From the NCBI RefSeq assembly GCF_020381325.1, contig NZ_JAGSPI010000013.1, positions 1 to 64,000 on the forward strand: a DNA stretch of 64,000 nucleotides. Direction: 5' to 3'. A model generated the notes under the pieces. That model did not search any database. It was given only the letters and a program-made list of their open reading frames with translations, and was not told where the DNA came from. The DNA comes from Providencia vermicola (lineage in GTDB: Bacteria; Pseudomonadota; Gammaproteobacteria; Enterobacterales; Enterobacteriaceae). The position numbers and the translations under genes were made by a program. This document shows, piece by piece, positions 46,628-55,004 of this stretch. Numbering within the stretch: the stretch's first letter is position 1; each line of letters begins with the position of its first letter.

Positions 46628-46683
46628 AGCTTATACTTTTGTTATTTCCCTCAACTACCCTGTTCGGTGTGCGAGTATAAGCT
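46628..46683. repeat. Inverted repeat downstream of the second immunity gene
   Basis: The 10-bp arms agcttatact/agtataagct enclose a 36-nt loop. Possibly a terminator or the base of a longer RNA structure; weak. Confidence 0.4.
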
Positions 46684-46730
46684 GGCTGATAATAGCAAAT
46701 CTCAAATCATTCAAGCAATTACTTATAAAT

Positions 46731-46860
46731 GTCAGTTGTGGGCTGGGGTTGGGTTCCCCTCGGTTCGGTAAGTAACCCACTGAATATCGTCTGTTTTTAA
46801 GCACTTCTTTTTTAATCACCCATCCAAATATTCCAAGCCTATCGTGTTATTTTCCTTTCT
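46731..46860 (-). pseudogene. Second SymE-like remnant
   Basis: The DNA matches the first symE remnant from its N-terminal region onward, but several changes (cccctcggttcgg for taccgttgttcgg, ttaagcac for ttgaccat) break the frame and the C-terminal half is missing. No intact product is possible. Confidence 0.6.
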
Positions 46861-47025
46861 TTTTTGTTTAAAAACACCTAACAAACTACCGACAAATACG
46901 ACTCGAAGCAAAAAGGCGGTAGCCTGTCGGGCAGCATTGGCACAGGGTTGAATACCACGGCATCGGTGAATGTGAATAAAACCGAGATGCACAGTGATTA
47001 TCAATCGGTGGATAAGAAAACGGGT
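46731..47025. repeat. CDI-array direct repeat, copy 2
   Basis: Second copy of the block at 43566-43862: symE piece, spacer and the same cdiA breakpoint. Confidence 0.85.
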
Positions 47026-47085
47026 AAAATATCAGTTGAAAAATCAATGCTAAGAATTAAGCAGCGTTACGATAAGTTACTATAA
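46882..47085 (+). pseudogene. Third, decayed cdiA fragment
   Basis: Begins at the same cdiA breakpoint as the first orphan, just after TAA. It follows cdiA for ~45 codons (KYDSKQKGGSLSGSIGTGLN) and then passes in frame into an unrelated 20-residue tail (KISVEKSMLRIKQRYDKLL) ending in TAA at 47083. The stalk, VENN and most of the toxin are lost; the tail may be the very end of a former CT. Confidence 0.65.
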
Positions 47086-47252
47086 ACATCATTTATTTTG
47101 ACCTGCCTGGTCTGCCATTAATAATGATATAGAATTATGATTATCTAAAAAATTCACCGCTAGCATATAACCAGAAAATAGATTTCTCAGCGTAGGCTGC
47201 TATAGTTTATGTGAAGAATATTATCCTTTAGCACAATACGAGAGGGGCACTC

Positions 47253-47660
47253 ATGAGCTTTTTCCAAGAGATTTTAACTAAGGTTTTTAAACCTGCCGAT
47301 GCCAAAATAGAAAATAGTGCAGACCCTGTTGCTGCGATGACCGAAGCGATTAGAGCCAATATTAATATCAGTAATGATGCTATTTCAGATAATAAAATTG
47401 ATGCTATGGCTGTACTAGAAGGCTTAGCAAAAAACTATCCGCAAAAACTTAATTGGAAAGTGTCGATTGTTGATTTATTAACATTATTAGGTTTGGATAA
47501 TAGCTTAACTGCACGGAAAAATCTTGCTGTGGAGCTAGGCTACCAAGGCGATACAAGTGATACTGCAACCATGAATGTGTGGTTAATTAAAGAAGTGATT
47601 AAGCAATTAGAGCAAGCGGGTGGTAATGTGAGTGAGCTTGTGAATCAACTCAAAAAATAA
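47253..47660 (+). CDS. DUF3597 domain-containing protein
   Basis: 135 residues. The family hallmark NWKVSIVDLLTLLGLDNSLT (about 70-89) and the C-terminal helix region ELGYQGDTSDTATMNVWLIK are clear. Small helical cytosolic protein of unknown function, related in fold to LysM-adjacent DUF3597 proteins. A ribosome site GAGAGGGG precedes the ATG. It is the first intact non-CDI gene to the right of the array. Confidence 0.82.
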   Translation: MSFFQEILTKVFKPADAKIENSADPVAAMTEAIRANINISNDAISDNKIDAMAVLEGLAKNYPQKLNWKVSIVDLLTLLGLDNSLTARKNLAVELGYQGDTSDTATMNVWLIKEVIKQLEQAGGNVSELVNQLKK

Positions 47661-47709
47661 GTCTCAGTGGTGCCGTAGCGTTTTGACTACGGCACGCTTA
47701 AAGGCACAA

Positions 47710-48585
47710 TTAAATAAAAATAGTACAGCCTTTATTTCTTAGCGCTTTAATCACTTTTGGTTCCTCAGTAAAGCTATTCCACCGTAAATCGAGTTTAATG
47801 AGGTTAGTTAAATTTATTAAACTGTCGGGTAATGTTTTAAGTTTATTGGCACGTAAATCCAAGTATTGGATGGATGCCATTTCACCTATCGACTCAGGAA
47901 GGTGAGTTAACTGATTAAATCTTAAATTTAAAGTATGCAATTTCTTAAGCGTAGATATTGCAGGGGAAATAGCGTGAATTTTATTTTGATTCAGATCCAG
48001 AATACGAAGAGAAGATAGGCCCGAAATATTATCCGTAAGTTCTGAAATACAGTTATTCATCAAGTGTATTTCATGCACATTGGATAATTGAGAAAGTGAG
48101 TTGGAAAAACTCTCTATTTGGTTATTATACAGCCGCAGTTCCTTAAGATTTTTTAACTGAGAAAACCAAGAGGGTACCTGCGTTAACAAGTTATCCGTTG
48201 CATTGAAATACACGAGATTGTTTAATTGAGATAATGAATTTGGCAAAGAACGAATGCCATTATCGCTTAAATAAAGGAATTGTAATTGATGCAGGTTACC
48301 TATTTCATCGGACACTTCAACAATATGGTTATGCCCTAAATCTAACATTTTGAGCCGCGTTAACTTTGTTATTTCTGCGGGGATCGATTGAATTTGATTA
48401 CAAGAAAGATTAAGTACTTTTAGGTTTTCACAGTGAGTTATTCTATAGGGAAATGCACTGAGATTATTGTTATAGGCGCTTACCAAGCGGTAATCAAAAG
48501 GCGCTAGAATAAGCGTATCAATCTCTTCTCGACAGCTTGAATCCAGATTGAGTTCAAACTCAGAGTTGGAATGTTGGTGTAGCAT
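47710..48585 (-). CDS. Leucine-rich repeat protein
   Basis: About 291 residues from MLHQHSNSEF, supported by GAGGAAGG upstream; the longer frame is less likely. About ten LRRs of 23 residues run from ~45 to the end, with the pattern L-x-x-L-x-L-x-x-N-x-I/L-x-x-L-P (LKVLNLSCNQIQSIPAEITK, LKMLDLGHNHIVEVSDEIGN). There is no signal peptide and no catalytic C-terminal domain such as an IpaH-type ligase, so it is probably a cytosolic binding scaffold. Its target is unknown. Confidence 0.85.
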   Translation of the reverse strand: MLHQHSNSEFELNLDSSCREEIDTLILAPFDYRLVSAYNNNLSAFPYRITHCENLKVLNLSCNQIQSIPAEITKLTRLKMLDLGHNHIVEVSDEIGNLHQLQFLYLSDNGIRSLPNSLSQLNNLVYFNATDNLLTQVPSWFSQLKNLKELRLYNNQIESFSNSLSQLSNVHEIHLMNNCISELTDNISGLSSLRILDLNQNKIHAISPAISTLKKLHTLNLRFNQLTHLPESIGEMASIQYLDLRANKLKTLPDSLINLTNLIKLDLRWNSFTEEPKVIKALRNKGCTIFI

Positions 48586-48757
48586 CGCCTTCCTCACTTT
48601 AATAGAACGTATTATGTGCAGTTTATCTGTAAAAAATAGAATAATGAACAACATAATAAGATTGCATTGAATGGCCTTTTAAGTGGTTAATCATGCTGCT
48701 ACCTATGATACAGTTTAAGCAATTAATGGGATTCCAATACTAACCTAGGCGGTTTAG

Positions 48758-49105
48758 ATGTCTAATATTTTATTGTTAGATAGCGAAAATTTCTCACGCA
48801 CCTTGTATAACCCGCAAGAGCAAGACTCACCCGTTGTTATTGTCTATTTTTCAGCGTCATGGTGTATTCCTTGCAAAAAGATGAAGCCTGTTTTTGAACA
48901 ATTGGCGAATCATTTTGAAAAAAGTGCAGTTAAATTCGGTATGGTTGACATCGCTCAGTCCCCCATATTAGCACCTAAATATGGAATTAAATCTGTCCCA
49001 ACAATCGCTATTTTTAAAGAGTCTCGATTGATAAAAGTGATTGCGGGGGAGATTTCTCTAACTCAAGCCATAGCAACGTTAAACCAAATATTTTGTGTTA
49101 ATTAG
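48758..49105 (+). CDS. Thioredoxin-like protein
   Basis: 115 residues, one thioredoxin fold. The active site is FSASWCIPCKKMKPVF, CIPC in place of the usual CGPC; the cis-proline is in YGIKSVPTIAIF. No signal peptide, so it works in the cytosol as a disulfide reductase or specialised redox partner. The altered dipeptide between the cysteines would change its redox potential. It stands just before a TauE/SafE transporter. Confidence 0.85.
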   Translation: MSNILLLDSENFSRTLYNPQEQDSPVVIVYFSASWCIPCKKMKPVFEQLANHFEKSAVKFGMVDIAQSPILAPKYGIKSVPTIAIFKESRLIKVIAGEISLTQAIATLNQIFCVN

Positions 49106-49159
49106 GCGTTCGGTTTAAAGTATCTTTTCCCTCTTTATAACAATAATAAGCTCATCGTT

Positions 49160-49954
49160 ATGCTGCTATTGATTCTTGAAGGTTTACTGATTGGATGTTT
49201 GCTTGGGTTAACAGGGGCAGGCGGTGGTATTTTAGCGGTTCCTGCGTTGATGGCAAGCCAAAATTGGACGGTAGCGCTTGCTGCACCTGTTGGACTTCTA
49301 GCAATAACATTAGCTGCTTTTATTGGTGTTATTCAAGGGCTTATTAATAAAACAATACGATATAAAGCCGCCATATGGATAGCGATAGTCAGTATTCCTT
49401 TTGCTAAATATGGTATTTTTTTTGCTCAAATAATTACGCCTGTTTGGCTGACGTTAGCCTTTAGTTTAGTGATGCTTTATGTTGCATATCGTACTTTTTT
49501 TACTCAGCTGACTGAATTAAATGATGCGCCGTGCCAAATTAGCCAAGAGACGGGGAAGTTTATTTGGAATATAAAAACAGCGTCGATATTAGGTGGTATC
49601 GGAATTATTGCAGGGCTTTTAACAGGATTACTAGGTGTTGGTGGTGGTTTTGTGATTGTTCCTGCGTTACGAAAAGTATCAAATTTAAATATAAAAAGTA
49701 TTATTGCAACATCATTAATGGTGATTTTTTGTATCGGTAGCGTGAGTATTTTAATCAATATTTTAAATGGATTTCAATACCCTAGGGAAATTAGTTTGAT
49801 ATTTGTCACATCCTGTGTCATTGGTTTACTAATAGGGAGAGTCATCATAAATTATATTCCAATAAAATTAGTTAAAAATATATTTGCAAGCCTAATTATT
49901 ATTGTTTCTTTTAGCTTAATCTATTCAGTCTTAGATGAGTTAAATATTTTATGA
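49160..49954 (+). CDS. TauE/SafE (TSUP) sulfur-compound exporter
   Basis: 264 residues with about eight membrane helices in two halves, each bearing the TSUP glycine motif (LLGLTGAGGGILAVPAL, about 17-33, and LLTGLLGVGGGFVIVPAL, about 153-170). The family moves sulfite, sulfoacetate or related sulfur anions across the inner membrane. It lies 54 bases after the thioredoxin-like gene and may share its transcript; a joint role in sulfur chemistry is inference. Confidence 0.85.
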   Translation: MLLLILEGLLIGCLLGLTGAGGGILAVPALMASQNWTVALAAPVGLLAITLAAFIGVIQGLINKTIRYKAAIWIAIVSIPFAKYGIFFAQIITPVWLTLAFSLVMLYVAYRTFFTQLTELNDAPCQISQETGKFIWNIKTASILGGIGIIAGLLTGLLGVGGGFVIVPALRKVSNLNIKSIIATSLMVIFCIGSVSILINILNGFQYPREISLIFVTSCVIGLLIGRVIINYIPIKLVKNIFASLIIIVSFSLIYSVLDELNIL

Positions 49955-50024
49955 ACTTGTGCTTTAAAGGTAAATGTTAATAAATTAGATTATTCAACTA
50001 GCAATTAGACTGTTTTTATATTCT

Positions 50025-50041
50025 ATCGTGTATAACACGAT
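50025..50041. promoter_or_regulatory. Palindrome upstream of the LacI-type gene
   Basis: The perfect 7-bp arms ATCGTGT/ACACGAT are separated by ATA, about 150 bases before the regulator start. A possible operator for autoregulation. Confidence 0.5.
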
Positions 50042-50186
50042 TTTCATATTGACGGATTATTGTATTATTAGTGAATAAAACGATTTATCTTCATCTTCAA
50101 TACGGTATAATGAACAATCGCATTTCATCCTCTCTGATAATAGCTTAAAAGGATTTTGATTATATCAATCAGGGGGGCACTAAAGG

Positions 50187-51209
50187 TTGACTAATATAAT
50201 TATGACAAAACAAGATAGCTCAACAACAATAATTGATATAGCTAAACGTGCAAATGTTACTGATATTACCGTTTCACGTGCATTTAATCATCCCGAAATG
50301 GTAAAGAAAGAAACAAGGGATAAAATATTAGCAATTGCTCAAGAACTCAACTATGTTCCCAATCTTTTTGCACGAAATCTGAAAAATAAAAATAGCCGCA
50401 TAATTGGTGTGGTTACTGACAGTACATTTAACCCTTTCTATGTTGTTCTCATTCAAACCGTTTCTCGTTTAGCAAAAGAGAAAGGGTATCAAGTGATGAT
50501 TTTTGATTCAGATAGTGATGAAAAAGCAGAGAAAACGGCAATTGAAACACTCGTTAGCTATAAAGCGAGTGGCATTTTACTATCGCCAGTGCGTGATGAT
50601 AAAGACTACCAGCCTAGTTATCTTTCATTAATCGACCAACATAATGTTCCGTTAGTATTTGTCGACCGTGCGATTTATGGCTATGAGAAAAAATATTCTG
50701 GGTTATTTTTGAAGAACTTTGAAATTGGTGCATTGACGGGAAAATTCCTTAATGAACAAAATAGCGAAAATACATTAATTATTTCTGGCCCTAAAAATTC
50801 AGAAATCAGTTTGTCCCGTTTGTCTGGAATATATGCAAGCTTTCCAAATAGAAAAAACCTTAATGTCTTATATAGTAGTTATATGTTTAATAAAAAAGAT
50901 GAAGCGTATTTAAGACAAAAAGTTCAAGAACTTTATACTCCAGGCATGTATATTGTTGGGCTAAATGGAATTATTACTGCGGGAATGTATAAAATCATTG
51001 CAGAATTAGGGTTATCTTGCCGTTATTTTTCCGTCGATTTACCGCCTTATGCAGATACCTATCATTTATCTATTTCTGGCGTTCATCATGATTCCGTTTA
51101 CCTTGGGGAATTAACCACAGAGTTATTATTTACAGAAATAGAACGTGATACAAATAAAGGCCATGAGACGAAACAAATTTTTGTTGATGGTAAGCTTGTT
51201 ATTTATTAA
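50187..51209 (+). CDS. LacI-family regulator of the adjacent sugar operon
   Basis: About 340 residues. N-terminal LacI HTH (IDIAKRANVTDITVSRAFNH), hinge region (YVPNLFARNLKNKNSRIIGV), then a periplasmic-binding-protein-like effector domain. A TTG start at 50187 has AGGGGGG at good spacing; an ATG five codons later is the alternative. It is convergent with the ribose-class ABC operon, which has strong palindromes upstream of its first gene, so it is the likely repressor of that operon. Confidence 0.85.
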   Translation: MTNIIMTKQDSSTTIIDIAKRANVTDITVSRAFNHPEMVKKETRDKILAIAQELNYVPNLFARNLKNKNSRIIGVVTDSTFNPFYVVLIQTVSRLAKEKGYQVMIFDSDSDEKAEKTAIETLVSYKASGILLSPVRDDKDYQPSYLSLIDQHNVPLVFVDRAIYGYEKKYSGLFLKNFEIGALTGKFLNEQNSENTLIISGPKNSEISLSRLSGIYASFPNRKNLNVLYSSYMFNKKDEAYLRQKVQELYTPGMYIVGLNGIITAGMYKIIAELGLSCRYFSVDLPPYADTYHLSISGVHHDSVYLGELTTELLFTEIERDTNKGHETKQIFVDGKLVIY

Positions 51210-51217
51210 TAATAAAA

Positions 51218-51238
51218 AATGCCTCGTTAAGGGGCTAT
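51218..51238 (+). terminator. Weak terminator after the LacI gene
   Basis: atgcctc/ggggctat stem with one G-T pair, then T-rich DNA. Confidence 0.45.
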
Positions 51239-51308
51239 TTTATCCGATTATCTCCCCTTCATAATACTTTGACTATTTTATATTTCACTTTGATTTGTAA
51301 TTAAAAAA

Positions 51309-51350
51309 ATCGGTTAATTGACAGTCACAATCTACAGGCAATTAACCGAT
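51309..51350 (-). terminator. Terminator of the ABC/polyol operon
   Basis: The perfect 12-bp arms atcggttaattg/caattaaccgat enclose an 18-nt loop. On the minus strand a run of seven T follows, just beyond the permease stop. Confidence 0.88.
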
Positions 51351-51370
51351 AAGGTTGAATTATGAAAAAT

Positions 51371-52342
51371 TTAGCGCTTCATTGAGCTAATAAATGTTGC
51401 ACCCCAGATAATTAAGCCTTTCACAATGTATTGAACATAAGGGGAAATACCTAATAAATTCAATCCATTATTTAATACGCCGAGGATCATGGCTCCAATT
51501 AATGTACCGATGATCATGCCACGTCCACCCGCAATAGAAGCGCCACCTAAGACCACTGCGGCAATCGCATCTAGTTCAAAACCGACACCTGCATTAGGTT
51601 GCCCACTCATGACGCGAGATGTAAAAATTAGCCCCGCAAATGCAGCAGTAAAACCACTTATCACATATACCAACATTTTGTAGCGTTCAACGCGAATACC
51701 ACTTAAGCGAGCGGCTTCTTCATTACCGCCAATAGCATAAATATAACGACCAAATGAGACGTGGTTTAAGACGACGTAAAAAATAAGATAAAGGCCAAGC
51801 ATTAATAAAATTGGCACTTGAATGCCCATTAACTCTTCACGGCCCCAGAAGGCAAATTCTTTGGGTAATCCTGATATTGGATAGCCACCGGTATAAATTA
51901 ACGCTAAGCCTTTCGCAATAATCATCGCGCCTAATGTGACGATAATTGGCGGCATTTTACCATAAGCGGCTAAAATTCCATTAATAAAACCAAATGCAAT
52001 CCCTGATAATAAGCCCAGAGCAATGGCTGCATATGGGTCCATACCATAATATTTCATTAGGCCAGCCATCAAGGTGCCCGATAAAGCCATAACAGCACCA
52101 ACAGATAAATCAATTCCGCCAGTTAAAATGGCAAACGTCATACCAATAGCAATAATGGCATTAATTGAAACTTGTCGTGCAATGGTAGAAAGGTTATTTA
52201 CCGTTAAAAAATGCTCATTAAAAATGGACATGCAGGTAAATAAAAGAATTAAACCAACAAGTGGTAAGAATGCAGGTATTTTTGTTAATTTAGAAAAACT
52301 AAATTTAGTTTTAGTTAGTGGAATTGCACTTTGATTAGACAT
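51371..52342 (-). CDS. Ribose-class ABC transporter permease
   Basis: About 323 residues from MSNQSAIPLT, with AGGATA eight bases before the ATG. The BPD_transp_2 fold, with 8-10 membrane helices, includes GGIDLSVGAVMALSGTLMAG and AVVLGGASIAGGRGMIIGTL, typical of RbsC. It forms the membrane pore for the sugar with the ATPase encoded just upstream (10 bases). Last gene of the operon. Confidence 0.9.
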   Translation of the reverse strand: MSNQSAIPLTKTKFSFSKLTKIPAFLPLVGLILLFTCMSIFNEHFLTVNNLSTIARQVSINAIIAIGMTFAILTGGIDLSVGAVMALSGTLMAGLMKYYGMDPYAAIALGLLSGIAFGFINGILAAYGKMPPIIVTLGAMIIAKGLALIYTGGYPISGLPKEFAFWGREELMGIQVPILLMLGLYLIFYVVLNHVSFGRYIYAIGGNEEAARLSGIRVERYKMLVYVISGFTAAFAGLIFTSRVMSGQPNAGVGFELDAIAAVVLGGASIAGGRGMIIGTLIGAMILGVLNNGLNLLGISPYVQYIVKGLIIWGATFISSMKR

Positions 52343-52352
52343 AGTCATTATC

Positions 52353-53837
52353 CTATATAATATTGCCAGCTGCATGTACCATAATCTGAGTCGAGTTAAT
52401 TTCTTCTCCACTTAACTCAGCGGCAATTTCACCATCACGAAAGACCAAAACTCTATCACTTACACCAATAACTTCGGGTAATTCAGAGGAGATCATAATA
52501 ATGGAGATCCCTTTTTCAGTGAGTGAGCGCATTAGCTGATAAATTTCTGATTTTGCCCCAACATCAATACCTCGAGTAGGCTCATCGAAAATAAGAATTT
52601 TGGCTTGTTTATTTAGCCAGCGAGCAATAACAACTTTTTGCTGATTACCACCACTTAATGTGGAAACCGCAGTGTGAGGCTCTGGTGTTTTAACTTTTAC
52701 TTGAGAAATTAAATCAATAGATAAAGTGAGTTCTTTTTTATTTTGGATTAAAAACAATTTTTGCGCATGGTTATTTAACCAAATATTTTCATTGACTGAG
52801 AAAGGTAAAACTAAACCTTGGGTTTTACGACTTTCAGGTAATAAGCCGATACCTAATTGCAGTGCCGCCGCCGCAGATTTAATTTTGACTTCTTGACCTT
52901 CTAAAATGACTTTTTTCTTATAGGCTTTATCTGCGCCAATCATGGCTAGGATTGTTTCGGTTCTTCCTGAACCAACAAGGCCCGCTAACCCTAAGATTTC
53001 ACCTTTTTTCAATTGAAGATGGTTAACAGGGCTATTTGGGAAACGTTGAATTTCAGCATCAAGAATAATTTCCTGTTGGGAGAATTCGCGCTTATGTGGA
53101 TAAATATTTTCCACTTCCCGGCCAACCATCATTTCAATAATGACATCTAAGTCTGTTTCATCGACTTTACGTGACCCAATATATTGCCCGTCACGTAACA
53201 CGCTGATGGTATCGCATATTTCATAAATCTCTTCTAAGTGATGAGAAATAAAAAACATGCCAACACCTTTAGCTTTTAGATCGCGCATAACATCGAACAA
53301 ATGATTCGCTTCATTAGGTGTTAATGTTGCGGTCGGCTCATCTAATACCAAAATTTTAGCATCTAAAGAAAGTGCTTTGGCAATTTCAACAAATTGTTGC
53401 TCTGCAATACTTAAATGGCTAATGGGTTCATCAATATCAATATTAACACCAAGCTCTGTGAGTAAAGCTTGAGATTTTTGGCGCATAAGTTTTCTATCTA
53501 ATAAACCAAATTTATTTTTTAGTTCACGATTTAAAAAGATATTTTCAAACGCATTTAAATAAGGAATTAGAGAGAATTCTTGGAAAATAATACCTACACC
53601 AGCTTTGATAGCATCTCTGTAGTTATGAAAAATATGTTCTTTGCCTTCTATCAAAATTTTTCCACTATCAGGCTTATGTATTCCACATAAAACTTTCATT
53701 AGCGTAGATTTACCTGCGCCATTTTCACCTAATAACGCGTGAACCTCACCCTTTTCAAGGGAGAGATTAATATTATCCAACGCCTTAACTCCAGGGAAAG
53801 TTTTGCTGACATCTTGTAATGCTAATAATTGCATCAT
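52353..53837 (-). CDS. Ribose-class ABC transporter ATP-binding protein
   Basis: 494 residues with two ABC domains as in RbsA. The first has Walker A GENGAGKST (about 36-44) and Walker B KILVLDEPT. In the second, the P-loop is the degenerate GLVGSGRTE usual for RbsA-type proteins, with signature LSGGNQQKV and ILIFDEPTRGID. It powers sugar import. It is separated from the binding-protein gene by 157 bases that contain a strong hairpin, likely setting lower expression than the binding protein. Confidence 0.92.
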   Translation of the reverse strand: MMQLLALQDVSKTFPGVKALDNINLSLEKGEVHALLGENGAGKSTLMKVLCGIHKPDSGKILIEGKEHIFHNYRDAIKAGVGIIFQEFSLIPYLNAFENIFLNRELKNKFGLLDRKLMRQKSQALLTELGVNIDIDEPISHLSIAEQQFVEIAKALSLDAKILVLDEPTATLTPNEANHLFDVMRDLKAKGVGMFFISHHLEEIYEICDTISVLRDGQYIGSRKVDETDLDVIIEMMVGREVENIYPHKREFSQQEIILDAEIQRFPNSPVNHLQLKKGEILGLAGLVGSGRTETILAMIGADKAYKKKVILEGQEVKIKSAAAALQLGIGLLPESRKTQGLVLPFSVNENIWLNNHAQKLFLIQNKKELTLSIDLISQVKVKTPEPHTAVSTLSGGNQQKVVIARWLNKQAKILIFDEPTRGIDVGAKSEIYQLMRSLTEKGISIIMISSELPEVIGVSDRVLVFRDGEIAAELSGEEINSTQIMVHAAGNII

Positions 53838-53937
53838 ATTGCTTCCCTATATTTCTTAACCGCTTAAAAATGGGTAACAAAGTCATCTGGAATAAAGTGA
53901 TTCCAATATGCATTTAATTATTAATTGTTATGAGAAG

Positions 53938-53973
53938 GTATTGCACCTAATACATAAGGTACAGGTGCAATAC
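53938..53973 (-). terminator. Intercistronic hairpin, partial terminator/stabiliser
   Basis: The perfect 11-bp arms gtattgcacct/aggtgcaatac with a 14-nt loop lie between the binding-protein stop and the ATPase start. Such hairpins commonly protect abundant binding-protein mRNA. Confidence 0.75.
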
Positions 53974-53994
53974 AATTAATGAGTCAATATTCGA

Positions 53995-54909
53995 TTACCA
54001 GTGGAAATCTTTTGCATTTGTTTTGTCGATTAATTTAACATCAATCGGGACTTCTTTTGGTACGTTAGCACCCCAATATTTTGCCAAACCCATTGCTAAG
54101 CCGATACGAACTTGGTCACGTGGGAACTGTGCAGAAGTTGCGATAAACGGTGAGTTGCCTTTCGCAATTTCAGCAACGGCTTCAGGCGAACCATCAACAC
54201 TGACAAGTTTTACATCACGGCCTGAAGATTCGATAGCCGCTAATGCACCAAGTGAGCCCACATCGTTAACGCTGAAAATACCATTCAAAGTTGGGTTAGC
54301 TTGCAGCATGTTTTCTGTGACATTCATCGCAGTATCACGCTCTTGCTTACCATTCAGCTTGGTAACAATTTTAATATTTGGATATTCTTTCATTGCAGCT
54401 TCAAAGCCACGAACACGCTCGAGGATTGGCACAACTGGAATACCATCTAAAATGGCGACTTCACCTTTTCCACCCAGCGCTTCACCTAAGCGTTTACCTG
54501 CCATTAATCCGGCATCGTAGTTTTTAGAACCGACGAAAGAGTCAATTGGGCCATTAGCTTGTGCGTCGATAGCGATAACCACAACACCTGCTTTTTTCGC
54601 TGCCAGTACTGCCGTTTCTGCACCAACACTATCCGCTGGGTTGATTAACAGGATATCGATTTTTTTCTGTAACATATCTTCGATATCACTGGTTTGTTTC
54701 GATACATCATGCGCCGCATCGGAAATATACAGCTGAGCACCCATATCGCCAGTTGCGCTCTCCAGAGCTTCTTTCATTGTGACGAAATATTCGTTGTTTA
54801 ATTCTTGAAACGACATGCCAACTGAAACAGGTTTTGCCGTAGCGTTGAACGCCATACCTAATGTCAGGACACTTGCTGCTACAGCTAACTTTTTGAATTT
54901 ACTCAACAT
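53995..54909 (-). CDS. Ribose-class periplasmic sugar-binding protein
   Basis: 304 residues. A signal peptide of about 25 residues (LTLGMAFNATA) is followed by a type I periplasmic binding fold; DILLINPADSVGAETAVLAA and GIFSVNDVGSLGALAAIESS are RbsB-like hinge and ligand regions. It captures the sugar for the ABC importer encoded downstream. AGGAGA precedes the start. The ligand is unknown; the adjacent polyol dehydrogenase suggests a sugar alcohol. Confidence 0.9.
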   Translation of the reverse strand: MLSKFKKLAVAASVLTLGMAFNATAKPVSVGMSFQELNNEYFVTMKEALESATGDMGAQLYISDAAHDVSKQTSDIEDMLQKKIDILLINPADSVGAETAVLAAKKAGVVVIAIDAQANGPIDSFVGSKNYDAGLMAGKRLGEALGGKGEVAILDGIPVVPILERVRGFEAAMKEYPNIKIVTKLNGKQERDTAMNVTENMLQANPTLNGIFSVNDVGSLGALAAIESSGRDVKLVSVDGSPEAVAEIAKGNSPFIATSAQFPRDQVRIGLAMGLAKYWGANVPKEVPIDVKLIDKTNAKDFHW

Positions 54910-55004
54910 AAGATGTTCTCCTAAAGAGCGTTTAATTATATGTAGGGTCTTACTCGTCTAGTGTTTATTTAAATTATTAATTATTACAAACAGTTAGTGC
55001 ATGT

